Origin: PRS1 sp965250265
Lineage (GTDB): Bacteria > Bacteroidota > Bacteroidia > Flavobacteriales > Flavobacteriaceae
DNA: 64,000 nucleotides
Reading direction: 5' to 3'
NCBI GenBank assembly: GCA_965250265.1
Contig: CBDFNO010000012.1
Span: forward strand, 310,001-374,000
Shown here: positions 9,693-17,579 of the stretch, one piece after another
Numbering within the stretch: the first letter of the stretch is position 1
How the letters are laid out: every line of letters begins with the position of its first letter
The notes under the pieces: generated by a model
What the model saw: only the letters and a program-made list of their open reading frames with translations
Databases searched by the model: none
Told to the model about the DNA's origin: nothing
Program-made: the position numbers and the translations under genes

Positions 9693-10889
9693 ATGGCAAA
9701 AAAAATAAAAGGAATAATAGCAATATTGACTGGTGGAGGTGATGTGCCAGGTTTGAATCCCGCAATTAGAGCAATTACTATTAGAGCAAAACGAGAAGGT
9801 TATACGGTAATTGGATTAAGACGCGGTTGGGCAGGCATAGTTGAACTTATTCAAGATCCAAAAGCCGATAATAGCAATAATTATATAGAACTTACACAAA
9901 TAATAGTGAATAGAGCTGGTAGAACAGGCGGAACATTCTTGCACAGCTCAAGGACACGGCCAAGTCATTTACCTAAAGCAAATGTTCCTGATCATCTGAA
10001 AGATAAATATCAGGATGAGTATAATGATATGACAAAAGTTGTATTAGATAATCTGGATTATTTAGGTATTGACTATTTAATTCCAATTGGTGGTGATGAC
10101 ACGTTGAGTTATGCTGTTAGGTTATATAAAGAGGGATTTAAAGTTGTAGCCATACCTAAAACAATGGATAATGACGTTCCTGGTACAGATTATTGTATAG
10201 GGTTTAGTACTTGCATAACTCGTACTATTAATATGACTAATACGCTCAGAACTTCTGCCGGATCACATGAACGGTTTTTAATTTTAGAAGTCTTTGGAAG
10301 ATATGCTGGTTTTACAGCAATGTTACCTACTATGGCTGGTGCAGCAAACAGATGTGTAATTCCTGAATATAAATTTGATATTGAGAAACTTACCGAACAC
10401 CTGGTTAGTGATAGATATGATAATCCAAGTAAATATTCAGTTGTATTGGTATCAGAAGGTGCCATGTTTAAAGGAGGTGAAATGGTTTTTAAGAATGCTG
10501 AAAAAGATCAATTTGGGCATGCAAAACTTGGAGGTATTGGCGAATTAGTTTCAGAAAACCTTAAAGAAATGTCTCCTAAATTTAATAATGGCAAAGGAAT
10601 TAATGTTATAAATCAAAAATTAGGCTATTTAGTTAGAGGAGGAGATCCTGATGCCGTTGATTCAATTGTTCCGATGGCATACGGTAACCTTGCTTTAGAT
10701 CTTATTTTAAAAGGAGTTCACGGAAGATTAGTTGTCCTGAAGAATGGTAGATATGATAATGTGCCTATCGATGTTGTAACTGGTAAATCTAAATTGGTTA
10801 ATATCGAAAAATTCTATAATACCGAAAGATTGCGTCCATATTATAATAGTTTTGAAATGAATCCCTTGTTTATCATGACTAGTGAATAA
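9693..10889 (+). CDS. Phosphofructokinase paralogue with pyrophosphate-type active site
   Basis: A 398-residue phosphofructokinase, about 70 residues longer than the first copy. It has TGGGDVPGLNPAIR near the N-terminus, GGDDT near residue 131 and PKTMDNDVPGTDYCIG near residue 153. In the family, Asp after GGD and Lys before T(I/M)DND block ATP and favour pyrophosphate, while ATP enzymes have Gly at both places, as in pfkA at 6660. I therefore infer a pyrophosphate-dependent and possibly reversible enzyme, or a related sugar-phosphate kinase. The gene is monocistronic and sits between two related palindromes. Confidence 0.85.
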   Translation: MAKKIKGIIAILTGGGDVPGLNPAIRAITIRAKREGYTVIGLRRGWAGIVELIQDPKADNSNNYIELTQIIVNRAGRTGGTFLHSSRTRPSHLPKANVPDHLKDKYQDEYNDMTKVVLDNLDYLGIDYLIPIGGDDTLSYAVRLYKEGFKVVAIPKTMDNDVPGTDYCIGFSTCITRTINMTNTLRTSAGSHERFLILEVFGRYAGFTAMLPTMAGAANRCVIPEYKFDIEKLTEHLVSDRYDNPSKYSVVLVSEGAMFKGGEMVFKNAEKDQFGHAKLGGIGELVSENLKEMSPKFNNGKGINVINQKLGYLVRGGDPDAVDSIVPMAYGNLALDLILKGVHGRLVVLKNGRYDNVPIDVVTGKSKLVNIEKFYNTERLRPYYNSFEMNPLFIMTSE

Positions 10890-10966
10890 TACTTATAATT
10901 ACCATGCGAGTAATTTGTAATATTGTTTTTATTTAAGTTTATTTTAGATTTGTATACATAATAGAA

Positions 10967-10988
10967 ATAAACACACTAGTGTGTTTAT
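10967..10988 (+). terminator. Perfect 22-base palindrome after the second phosphofructokinase gene
   Basis: The left arm ATAAACACACT and right arm AGTGTGTTTAT are exact reverse complements. It starts 77 bases after the stop codon. The run of T after it is poor (TTTATCC), so it is either a weak terminator or a protein-binding site. The sequence upstream of it resembles that upstream of the palindrome at 9587. Confidence 0.5.
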
Positions 10989-11042
10989 CCGCATGTTTTA
11001 CACATTTGAAGAAACAGATTCTAATGACCAAATTTAAGTCAA

Positions 11043-11476
11043 ATGATAAAAATACTTGATTACTTTTTTTATAGATTATACAAGAATACAAGTGTAACTA
11101 ACAAATCTATTCCTGAATGGTCAAGCATTATTGCTATTTCCATAATTCTGACTTTCAATATATTCTCAATATTAGTGTTATTGGATTTTGACCTAAAATT
11201 AATCGGAGAAAAAGGCTCTAAAACTATCCCTCTAATTCTAATCGGAATTAATTATTTTGCTTTTCTATACAAAAAAAGATATTTAAATATTATTGACACT
11301 ATGACCAAATAAAAAATAAACTAATTTATGATGTTTTGGTTTTGATGTATATATGTGCTTCAATCTTATTTTTCTTTTATTTAGCCGAAATAGGAATAAA
11401 ATATTGGATTTATATAATTGTAATTGTTTTAATAATATCTCAAGTTCCGAATGTTATTAAATTAATAAAAAAATAA
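11043..11476 (+). pseudogene. Frameshifted small membrane protein gene
   Basis: The ATG at 11043 opens an 89-codon frame (MIKILDYFFYRLYK, then two membrane helices) that stops at 11310-11312. In the next frame a continuous coding stretch runs to TAA at 11474, with an Asp/Tyr/Lys linker and two more membrane helices (LVLMYICASILFFFYLAEIG and WIYIIVIVLIISQV). Joined near 11300, they give a four-helix protein of about 144 residues, like small FYRLY-type membrane proteins often seen in Flavobacteriaceae. The break falls in an A-rich run (AAATAAAAAATAAA). It is either a real frameshift or a sequencing error. Confidence 0.65.
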
Positions 11477-11481
11477 AAAGC

Positions 11482-11587
11482 GTGTTACAACTACGTGTAT
11501 AGTTCATTGCCTCAGAACAAAGTGTCTGGGTTTATTTGCTTACTTAGTGACTCGTAACGAAACCATATACGAGACCGTTAGCACAAA
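11482..11587. repeat. attC-like imperfect inverted repeat element 1
   Basis: The left end GTTACAACTACGTGTATAG and the right end (positions 11563-11584, core ATATACGAGACCGTTAGC) are imperfectly complementary and enclose about 60 unrelated bases. The pattern 'ACAAC...GTATA ... TATAC...ACCGTTAGC' recurs at 12029 and 20964. It separates two small broken genes, as a cassette attachment site would. No integrase is in the window. Confidence 0.5.
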
Positions 11588-11593
11588 TAATTA

Positions 11594-12018
11594 ATGAGTA
11601 TAAGAATAATTAAAATAGAAAGCTATTCTGATAAATTTGCGAATGCAATTCTAGCTCAAGGCGAAGAGGTATTAAAAGCTAAAGTTTGGGACGAATCTAA
11701 AGTTTTGAAAAAAGCATTGAAAAGAACTTAGACTTAATCGTTGAACTGAATTATGACGAACTTATTTCTATAAAAATACTTGATGATTATAAAGATGAAG
11801 ATTCAATTATTAAAGCTAGTGGTGAAAATTATTTAATTCGTGGAAAAGTTATTCAATTCGTGGATCTAAAAAATGATGTTTGGATTGACCTTTATCTACA
11901 AACTGGAGCTGAATTCATTTCAATTCTAAAATCTCAAATAAAAGATACAGTAGTGCAAATAGATCAAGGATTAGAAATAGAAGTAACGAATCTAATGTTC
12001 TTTCCTTCAAGTAACTAG
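11594..12018 (+). pseudogene. Frameshifted small hypothetical gene
   Basis: The ATG at 11594 begins a frame of 45 codons (MSIRIIKIESYSDKFANAIL, then a Lys/Glu-rich segment) ending at TAG 11729. From about 11710 the neighbouring frame is open and clearly coding, through IEKNLDLIVELNYDEL and WIDLYLQTGAEFISI, to TAG at 12016. The two parts give one soluble protein of about 140 residues once one base is added or removed in the A-rich run near 11700-11715. No family recognised. It lies between two attC-like elements, 7 bases after the first. Confidence 0.65.
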
Positions 12019-12028
12019 TAATAATTAA

Positions 12029-12125
12029 ATGTGTTAACAACGTGTATATTTCATTGTTTCTGAATTTCATATCGAAAATTCCTCGCACAGAACAAAACCT
12101 GTTTTTATACATGTTGCTAGGTATT
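12029..12125. repeat. attC-like imperfect inverted repeat element 2
   Basis: TAACAACGTGTATA at 12035-12048 and TATACATGTTGCTA at 12106-12119 are complementary at 12 of 14 positions and enclose 57 bases. It begins 10 bases after the broken gene at 11594 and resembles the element at 11482. It marks the right side of island 1, about 110 bases before sdhC. Confidence 0.5.
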
Positions 12126-12232
12126 GCATTTAGTTTTATAAAAAAAATATAAAAGTTTTTATATTTTTTGCTAAATTGTGTCAAATTAAATACTTCCAAT
12201 AAGGTGATAAGAAATCTAACCAGTCTTACATA

Positions 12233-13090
12233 ATGTCTATAAACACTTCAATTGCCATCCATGTCAAAGGGTTTGCTAAAACGTTGCGTAAAGACAAATG
12301 GTGGTTATATCCAAGTGTTGTAGTTTTCGGTCTTACTAGTTTTTTAATATATGGTTTTTGGTCTGCTTGGCAAGCAGATTTTTATTGGTATAGTGCAGGA
12401 CAAGAAGGTTTCGGAGGATATCTTGCTCCGTTTTATTCTCCTTTAATTTTCATCAAAGAAGGTGTTGAAGGTGCAGCTCCTATTGGTCATGCTTTGTTTG
12501 GCTCTTGGCCTTCATGGTGGCCTAGTTGGATTCCTCCATCACCATCGTTATTAATTCTTGCAATCCCTGGAATTTTCAGATTTACCTGTTATTATTACAG
12601 AAAGGCATATTATAGAGCTTTTACAGGAACACCACCAGCTTGTGCAGTAGGTGCGGTACCAAGAAAAGGAAAATCAGGTTATAAAGGAGAAACAGGTTTG
12701 ATGAGAATACAAAACCTTCATCGTTATGCCATGTATTTTGCAATGATTTATATATTGGTTTTCTTTTACGATGCGTATTTGTCATTTTTTAGAGGAGGAG
12801 AATTTGGTGTAGGAGTAGGAAGTATTCTATTATTAGGAAATCCAATTTTGTTAGCATGCTATTCCTTTGGCTGTCATTCCATAAGACATTTGTTAACCGG
12901 TAGCAGAGATTGTTACTCATGTAGTCTTGGCGGAAAAATAGCGCACAAGAATAGGAAAATAACCACTTGGTTGAATCAGCGGCATGAGTTGTTCGCTTGG
13001 CTTAGTCTAATTTGGATAATGGCAGCAGATTTTTATGTTAGAATGGTATCAATGGGATATATAACCGACTTCAATACTTGGGGTATTTAA
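12233..13090 (+). CDS. sdhC: Succinate dehydrogenase membrane anchor with Rieske-like Cys/His set
   Basis: This 285-residue membrane protein precedes the flavoprotein and iron-sulfur subunits of a succinate dehydrogenase and should anchor them and pass electrons to quinone. It is longer than the ~220-residue cytochrome b558 usual in Bacteroidota. I see at least five hydrophobic segments, a GGYLAPFYSP motif at residues 61-70, and near the C-terminus a cluster of C209, C214-H215, H219, C227 and C230 (GCHSIRH then RDCYSC). A CH plus CxxC set recalls the membrane-embedded Rieske-type cluster reported for mycobacterial Sdh1. The assignment to that subtype is inferred. Confidence 0.85.
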   Translation: MSINTSIAIHVKGFAKTLRKDKWWLYPSVVVFGLTSFLIYGFWSAWQADFYWYSAGQEGFGGYLAPFYSPLIFIKEGVEGAAPIGHALFGSWPSWWPSWIPPSPSLLILAIPGIFRFTCYYYRKAYYRAFTGTPPACAVGAVPRKGKSGYKGETGLMRIQNLHRYAMYFAMIYILVFFYDAYLSFFRGGEFGVGVGSILLLGNPILLACYSFGCHSIRHLLTGSRDCYSCSLGGKIAHKNRKITTWLNQRHELFAWLSLIWIMAADFYVRMVSMGYITDFNTWGI

Positions 13091-13102
13091 ACAAACTATT
13101 TT

Positions 13103-14950
13103 ATGTTAGACATTTCTGAAATAAAAACCATTGAACATGATGTCCTAATTGTTGGTGCTGGAGGTGCTGGGTTAAGTGCTGCAATTGAAGCTTCTGCTCA
13201 AGGGATGAGTACAGGAATTGTAATGAAATCTTTGTTGGGTAAAGCACATACTGTAATGGCTGAAGGAGGAATGGCTGCAGCGTTAGGAAATGTAGATGCA
13301 CGTGATCATTGGAAAATTCATTTTCGTGATACTATGAGAGGTGGCAAATTTCTTAATGTATGGAGAATGGCAGAACTTCATGCTAAAATTGCACCAGATC
13401 GTGTTCGTCTATTAGAAGAATGGGGAGCCGTTTTCGATCGAACAAAAAACGGTTTAATCAACCAACGAAATTTTGGAGGACACCGCTACCCAAGATTAGC
13501 ACACGTTGGTGATAGAACCGGATTAGAAATGATTAGAACCTTACAAGATCATGGCATTCATCAAGGCATAGAAGCTTATATGGAATGTACAGCCTTGGAT
13601 TTGCTTAAAAATGAAAAAGATGAGGTTTGTGGTGTTGTATGCATGTGGAGAGAAACAGGAACCTTTACCATATTTAAAGCCAAGTCAATCATATTTGCAA
13701 CTGGAGGCGGTGGAAAAGCTTGGGAAGTAACCTCAAACTCTTGGGAATATACGGGAGATGGTTATGCGTTAGCTTATGAAGCAGGAGCTGAACTTATGGA
13801 TTTAGAATTCAATCAGTTTCATCCCACTGGAATGGTTTGGCCACTATCAGTTAAAGGAATTTTGGTCACCGAAAGTGTTCGAGGCGAAGGTGGAATTCTA
13901 CTAAATAGCGAAGGAACGCGATTTATGTACAACTATATTCCTGAGCGATTTCGTTCGGAAACTGCCGATACAGAGGAAGAAGCTGCAAGATGGCTCGCTG
14001 GAGATCCTAGTGCCAGACGTCCACCAGAACTATTGACAAGGGATGTCGTTGCAAGAGCAATAAACGAAGAAGTTAAAGCTGGTAGAGGCTCAAAACATGG
14101 AGGTGCTTATCTTAATATTGCAACTCAGCGTTCGGCGGAAGACATTAAAAAGAAATTGCCTTCAATGTATCATCAGTTTAAGGTTTTGGCAGAATTAGAT
14201 ATAACTAAAGAACCTATGGAAGTAGGACCAACCTGTCATTATTTTATGGGAGGAATTCGTGTTGATGCAGATACAACTATGAGTAATGTATCTGGATTGT
14301 TCGCTTGTGGTGAATGTGCTGCAGGAATGCATGGCGCCAATCGTCTTGGTGGAAACTCATTATCTGATCTTTTGGTATTTGGATATTTAGCAGGAAAAAA
14401 TGCTTCTGAATATGCTAAGAATAAAGCAACTTACTCAGAAATTGATGAAGAACAAGCAAGTAAAATAATTAGAAATGCCACAGCGATATTAAATCGCGAA
14501 TCAGGAGCTAATCCTTACCTTTTGCATGAGCAATTAGAACAAAATATGCAAAATAAGGTGGGTATTATTCGAACAAAAGAGGAGCTCGAAATGGGAATTG
14601 AACAAATAGAAAAACTTAAAGAAGATTATAAAACTGTTAAGGCTAAAGGATCCAGTCAATTTAATCCCGGTTGGCATGAGTCCTTGGGATTACGTAATTT
14701 ATTAATTACTGCAGAAGCTGTTGCTCGGGCTGCAATACTTCGGGAAGAGAGTAGAGGCGGACATACAAGATCTGATTTTCCTGGAGAACAAAGCGAATGG
14801 CTTAACTACAATATTATATCTAGAAAAGGAAAAGATGGAAATATGGAATTGGTTAAGGTAGAACGTCCTGTGCCTAATGCAGAATTAGAGCGAATAGCAA
14901 AGTCGTCTATCGAAGATCTGGAAAAGGAAATTGAACAAGAAAGAAATTAA
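13103..14950 (+). CDS. sdhA: Succinate dehydrogenase/fumarate reductase flavoprotein subunit
   Basis: The catalytic subunit that oxidises succinate to fumarate, on the cytoplasmic face. The 615-residue product has the FAD dinucleotide fold VGAGGAGLSAA at residues 17-27, and His49 in KAHTVMAEGGMAAA is the expected covalent flavin site. The capping and active-site motifs FHPTGM and VRGEGGIL follow, then GGIRVDADT and ANRLGGNSL near residues 390-420. The gene starts 12 bases after sdhC. A small hairpin lies between it and sdhB. The sequence belongs to the same branch as the long-anchor enzymes rather than the usual b558-linked type (inferred). Confidence 0.93.
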   Translation: MLDISEIKTIEHDVLIVGAGGAGLSAAIEASAQGMSTGIVMKSLLGKAHTVMAEGGMAAALGNVDARDHWKIHFRDTMRGGKFLNVWRMAELHAKIAPDRVRLLEEWGAVFDRTKNGLINQRNFGGHRYPRLAHVGDRTGLEMIRTLQDHGIHQGIEAYMECTALDLLKNEKDEVCGVVCMWRETGTFTIFKAKSIIFATGGGGKAWEVTSNSWEYTGDGYALAYEAGAELMDLEFNQFHPTGMVWPLSVKGILVTESVRGEGGILLNSEGTRFMYNYIPERFRSETADTEEEAARWLAGDPSARRPPELLTRDVVARAINEEVKAGRGSKHGGAYLNIATQRSAEDIKKKLPSMYHQFKVLAELDITKEPMEVGPTCHYFMGGIRVDADTTMSNVSGLFACGECAAGMHGANRLGGNSLSDLLVFGYLAGKNASEYAKNKATYSEIDEEQASKIIRNATAILNRESGANPYLLHEQLEQNMQNKVGIIRTKEELEMGIEQIEKLKEDYKTVKAKGSSQFNPGWHESLGLRNLLITAEAVARAAILREESRGGHTRSDFPGEQSEWLNYNIISRKGKDGNMELVKVERPVPNAELERIAKSSIEDLEKEIEQERN

Positions 14951-14956
14951 ATAATG

Positions 14957-14980
14957 AACTGATTTTTAGGATCAGTTTTA
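14957..14980 (+). other. Intercistronic hairpin between sdhA and sdhB
   Basis: AACTGAT and ATCAGTT form a seven-base stem with a seven-base loop, followed by TTAC. It begins 6 bases after the sdhA stop and ends about 20 bases before sdhB. It may process or attenuate the transcript or stabilise its 3' end. Confidence 0.45.
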
Positions 14981-14998
14981 CAAGTATTAGTACATATA

Positions 14999-15772
14999 AT
15001 GGCAACACGCAAATTTCAAATTTATAGAGGCGATCATGAAAATGGTGAACTGGTTGATTTCGAAACGGAAGTAAAAGAAGGTATGGTTGTGCTTGATGTG
15101 ATCCATAAGATTCAGGCAGAGCAGGCAAATGATTTAGCTATTCGATGGAATTGTAAAGCTGGAAAATGTGGTTCTTGTAGTATGGAAATTAATGGAAAGC
15201 CAAAACTATCATGCATGACAAGGATGAATGAGTATGAACCAAATGAAACTATTACAGTAACTCCAATGAAAACGTTTCCTATTCTTAAAGATTTAGTGAC
15301 TGATGTTTCCTGGAACTATACTCAAAACAAAAGAATAAAGAAGGTGAACCTTGCACAGGAATCAAAAACCGATAGAGGTTATGTGATGTATCAGGAAGAT
15401 GTTGATCGCGTACAAGAATTCAGGAAATGCATTGAGTGTTATTTGTGTCAAAATGTATGTCACGTACTCCGCGACCACGATAAAAAAGACAAATTTGTTG
15501 GGCCACGATTTATGATACGTGTAGCAAGCCTCGAAATGCATCCTTTAGATATTGAAGATAGAATACCGGAGCTAAAAAAAGAATTCGGTTCTGGAATGTG
15601 TAATATAACACGTTGTTGCACTGATGTATGTCCTGAACACATAAATCTCACTGATAACGGAATCATTCCGTTAAAGGAACGTGTTGTAGACAGATATTAT
15701 GATCCAATAACAATGCTATCACGTAAGATATTTGGAAAAAATAAAAAAAAGCTACCTCCTCTTAAGCCATAA
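14999..15772 (+). CDS. sdhB: Succinate dehydrogenase iron-sulfur subunit
   Basis: Carries electrons from the flavin in SdhA to the membrane anchor. The 257-residue product has the plant-type [2Fe-2S] ligands in CKAGKCGSCSM with a later cysteine in LSCMTR (residues ~50-72), the [4Fe-4S] motif CIECYLCQNVC near residue 145, and CNITRCCTDVCPEH near residue 200 for the remaining clusters. The length is normal. It follows sdhA by 48 bases, and its stop lies 1 base from the stop of the convergent TPR gene, leaving no room for a terminator. Confidence 0.93.
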   Translation: MATRKFQIYRGDHENGELVDFETEVKEGMVVLDVIHKIQAEQANDLAIRWNCKAGKCGSCSMEINGKPKLSCMTRMNEYEPNETITVTPMKTFPILKDLVTDVSWNYTQNKRIKKVNLAQESKTDRGYVMYQEDVDRVQEFRKCIECYLCQNVCHVLRDHDKKDKFVGPRFMIRVASLEMHPLDIEDRIPELKKEFGSGMCNITRCCTDVCPEHINLTDNGIIPLKERVVDRYYDPITMLSRKIFGKNKKKLPPLKP

Positions 15773-15773
15773 A

Positions 15774-16277
15774 TTAGACATCTAAAAAAGGTTGTACTCT
15801 ATCTTGGTCTTGAGAAGACTTGAGATTAAATTCTTGGATACCTCTTATACAAGCATTCCATCTTAATACAGCATCTTGATTATCGGTAGGGCCAATCTTT
15901 TCAGCCTTTTCGTAAAACTCCATAGCATTTCTATAATGTTCGTAAGCAATATACTTAACCCTTGGTGAAGTTCTCGACAATGTAGCCTTACCCAAACGTT
16001 CTGAAACTATTCCACGATAATACAGCTGCTCATATTCGTCAGTTAGTTGAGCACACAATTTCTTGGCCTCAGGAAATGAAGTACTGTTTTCTGATCCAAA
16101 TTGATCGGTAATTGCTAAAATAAGATACAAAATTGCGAGTTGATGGTTAGGTTCAACTTTTAAAATATCCCTACAAATGCTTTCTGCCTGCCAAGATTCA
16201 TTAAGTAAACGATAGTGCTTTGCTCTGATTAATGCTTTTGGAATGGATTCTTTCGAAAGAGGTTTAAGTTGTAGCAT
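15774..16277 (-). CDS. TPR-like protein of unknown function
   Basis: A 167-residue soluble protein with helical repeats resembling tetratricopeptides, e.g. LNESWQAESICRDILKVEP and the later EHYRNAMEFYEKAEKIGP. Such proteins act as protein-binding scaffolds; no partner is evident. I start it at the ATG at 16277 (MLQLKPLSKES). A longer version would need a TTG at 16295 that overlaps a TAATTTTTG promoter-like sequence. It converges on sdhB. It is probably a conserved Flavobacteriaceae gene, but I cannot name it. Confidence 0.75.
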   Translation of the reverse strand: MLQLKPLSKESIPKALIRAKHYRLLNESWQAESICRDILKVEPNHQLAILYLILAITDQFGSENSTSFPEAKKLCAQLTDEYEQLYYRGIVSERLGKATLSRTSPRVKYIAYEHYRNAMEFYEKAEKIGPTDNQDAVLRWNACIRGIQEFNLKSSQDQDRVQPFLDV

Positions 16278-16380
16278 AGTAAAAAGTTTGATCAAAAATT
16301 ATCTAATGCAATGAATGTACGAATTTATTAGTAAATATTATTTAACAAGTTTAAAATTTGACATAAAATAGAGAGCAAAA

Positions 16381-17421
16381 TTACTCAGTAAAAACTCTGT
16401 TTTCTTGTTCTGCAACTCTAATAAACGTGGTGCGTTTGGTAAGTTCTTTTAGGCGTTGAGCACCAACATAAGTACAGGCACTACGCAAACCTCCGAGTAT
16501 ATCTTGTAATGTTGTTTCTACATTTCCTTTAAAAGGAACTTCAACAATTTTACCTTCACTAGCTCGGTATTCTGCAACCTCTCCGACATGCTTTTTCATA
16601 GCGGTACTGGAACTCATACCATAAAATTGCTTAAAAGACTTACCGTTTCGTTCAACGAGTTCTCCACCACTTTCGACATGTCCGGAGAGCATACCACCGA
16701 GCATTACAAAATCGGCTCCGGCACCAAAGGCTTTGGCAATATCTCCCGGAAAGGCACAACCACCATCGCTAATAATTTGTCCCCCTAAACCATGTGCAGC
16801 GTCTGCACATTCAATAATCGCAGAAAGCTGCGGATAACCAACACCAGTTTTTATGCGTGTTGTACAAACAGAACCTGGACCAATTCCAACTTTTATAATA
16901 TCTGCTCCTGCAAGTAATAGTTCTTCAACCATTTCTCCTGTAACTACATTTCCAGCTATAATAACCTTGTCCGGATATGTATCACGCGTTTTTTTTACAA
17001 AATCTACAAAGCGTTCGGAGTATCCATTAGCAACATCTATACAAATAAATTTTATTCGAGGATTAAATTTAAAAATGGAATTAAGTTTTTCTACATCCTT
17101 TTCTTTTATTCCTGTACTTATGGCTAAATAATCTATAATATCTTCTGTAGCATTTGCCATAAACACATTCCAATCTGTAATAGAGTAGTGTTTGTGTATT
17201 GCAGTAATTAGATTATTTTTTGATAGAGCTAAAGCCATTTCAAAAGTTCCTACTGTATCCATGTTTGCAGCTATAATAGGAATACCTTTCCAACTTGTGT
17301 TAACGTGCAAAAAGTTGAATTCCCTCTCTAGCGATACTTGCTTTCTACTCTTTAAAGTAGAACGTTTAGGGCGTATCATAACATCCTTAAACCCTAACTT
17401 TAAATCACTTTCTATGCGCAT
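16381..17421 (-). CDS. guaC: GMP reductase
   Basis: Reductively deaminates GMP to IMP with NADPH, balancing purine pools. The 346-residue length equals that of E. coli GuaC. It has the IMPDH/GMPR barrel with GPGSVCTTRIKTGVGYPQ near residues 180-198, which holds the catalytic cysteine, ISDGGCAFPGDIAKA, and GMSSSTAMKKHVG followed by EYRASEGK, the GMP-reductase rather than IMP-dehydrogenase pattern. No CBS domains are present, as expected. It is transcribed alone, divergent from the M28 peptidase gene. Confidence 0.95.
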   Translation of the reverse strand: MRIESDLKLGFKDVMIRPKRSTLKSRKQVSLEREFNFLHVNTSWKGIPIIAANMDTVGTFEMALALSKNNLITAIHKHYSITDWNVFMANATEDIIDYLAISTGIKEKDVEKLNSIFKFNPRIKFICIDVANGYSERFVDFVKKTRDTYPDKVIIAGNVVTGEMVEELLLAGADIIKVGIGPGSVCTTRIKTGVGYPQLSAIIECADAAHGLGGQIISDGGCAFPGDIAKAFGAGADFVMLGGMLSGHVESGGELVERNGKSFKQFYGMSSSTAMKKHVGEVAEYRASEGKIVEVPFKGNVETTLQDILGGLRSACTYVGAQRLKELTKRTTFIRVAEQENRVFTE

Positions 17422-17513
17422 TTAATTTGAAAAAAATTGATTACTATAAAAATACGTGATATAAAACAAAACTCCACAAAAAAGTAATTTAAATTAAGAA
17501 TTATTAACAACTG

Positions 17514-17543
17514 TTGAGAATTATATATTATTAGAGTATATTG
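17514..17543 (+). promoter_or_regulatory. Candidate promoter of the M28 peptidase gene
   Basis: TTG at 17514-17516 and TATATTG at 17537-17543 with a 20-base spacer approximate the flavobacterial -33/-7 promoter; the -7 box is one base short of TAnnTTTG. It lies about 37 bases before the start codon. Confidence 0.35.
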
Positions 17544-17579
17544 TTTTAAAATATAACCACTTGAAATAAACATTAAAAA

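Noticed and set aside
10890..12232. A full integron
   Set aside because: The elements resemble attC sites, but no integrase gene or attI is visible and the core heptamers deviate from the RYYYAAC/GTTRRRY rule, so only attC-like is claimed.
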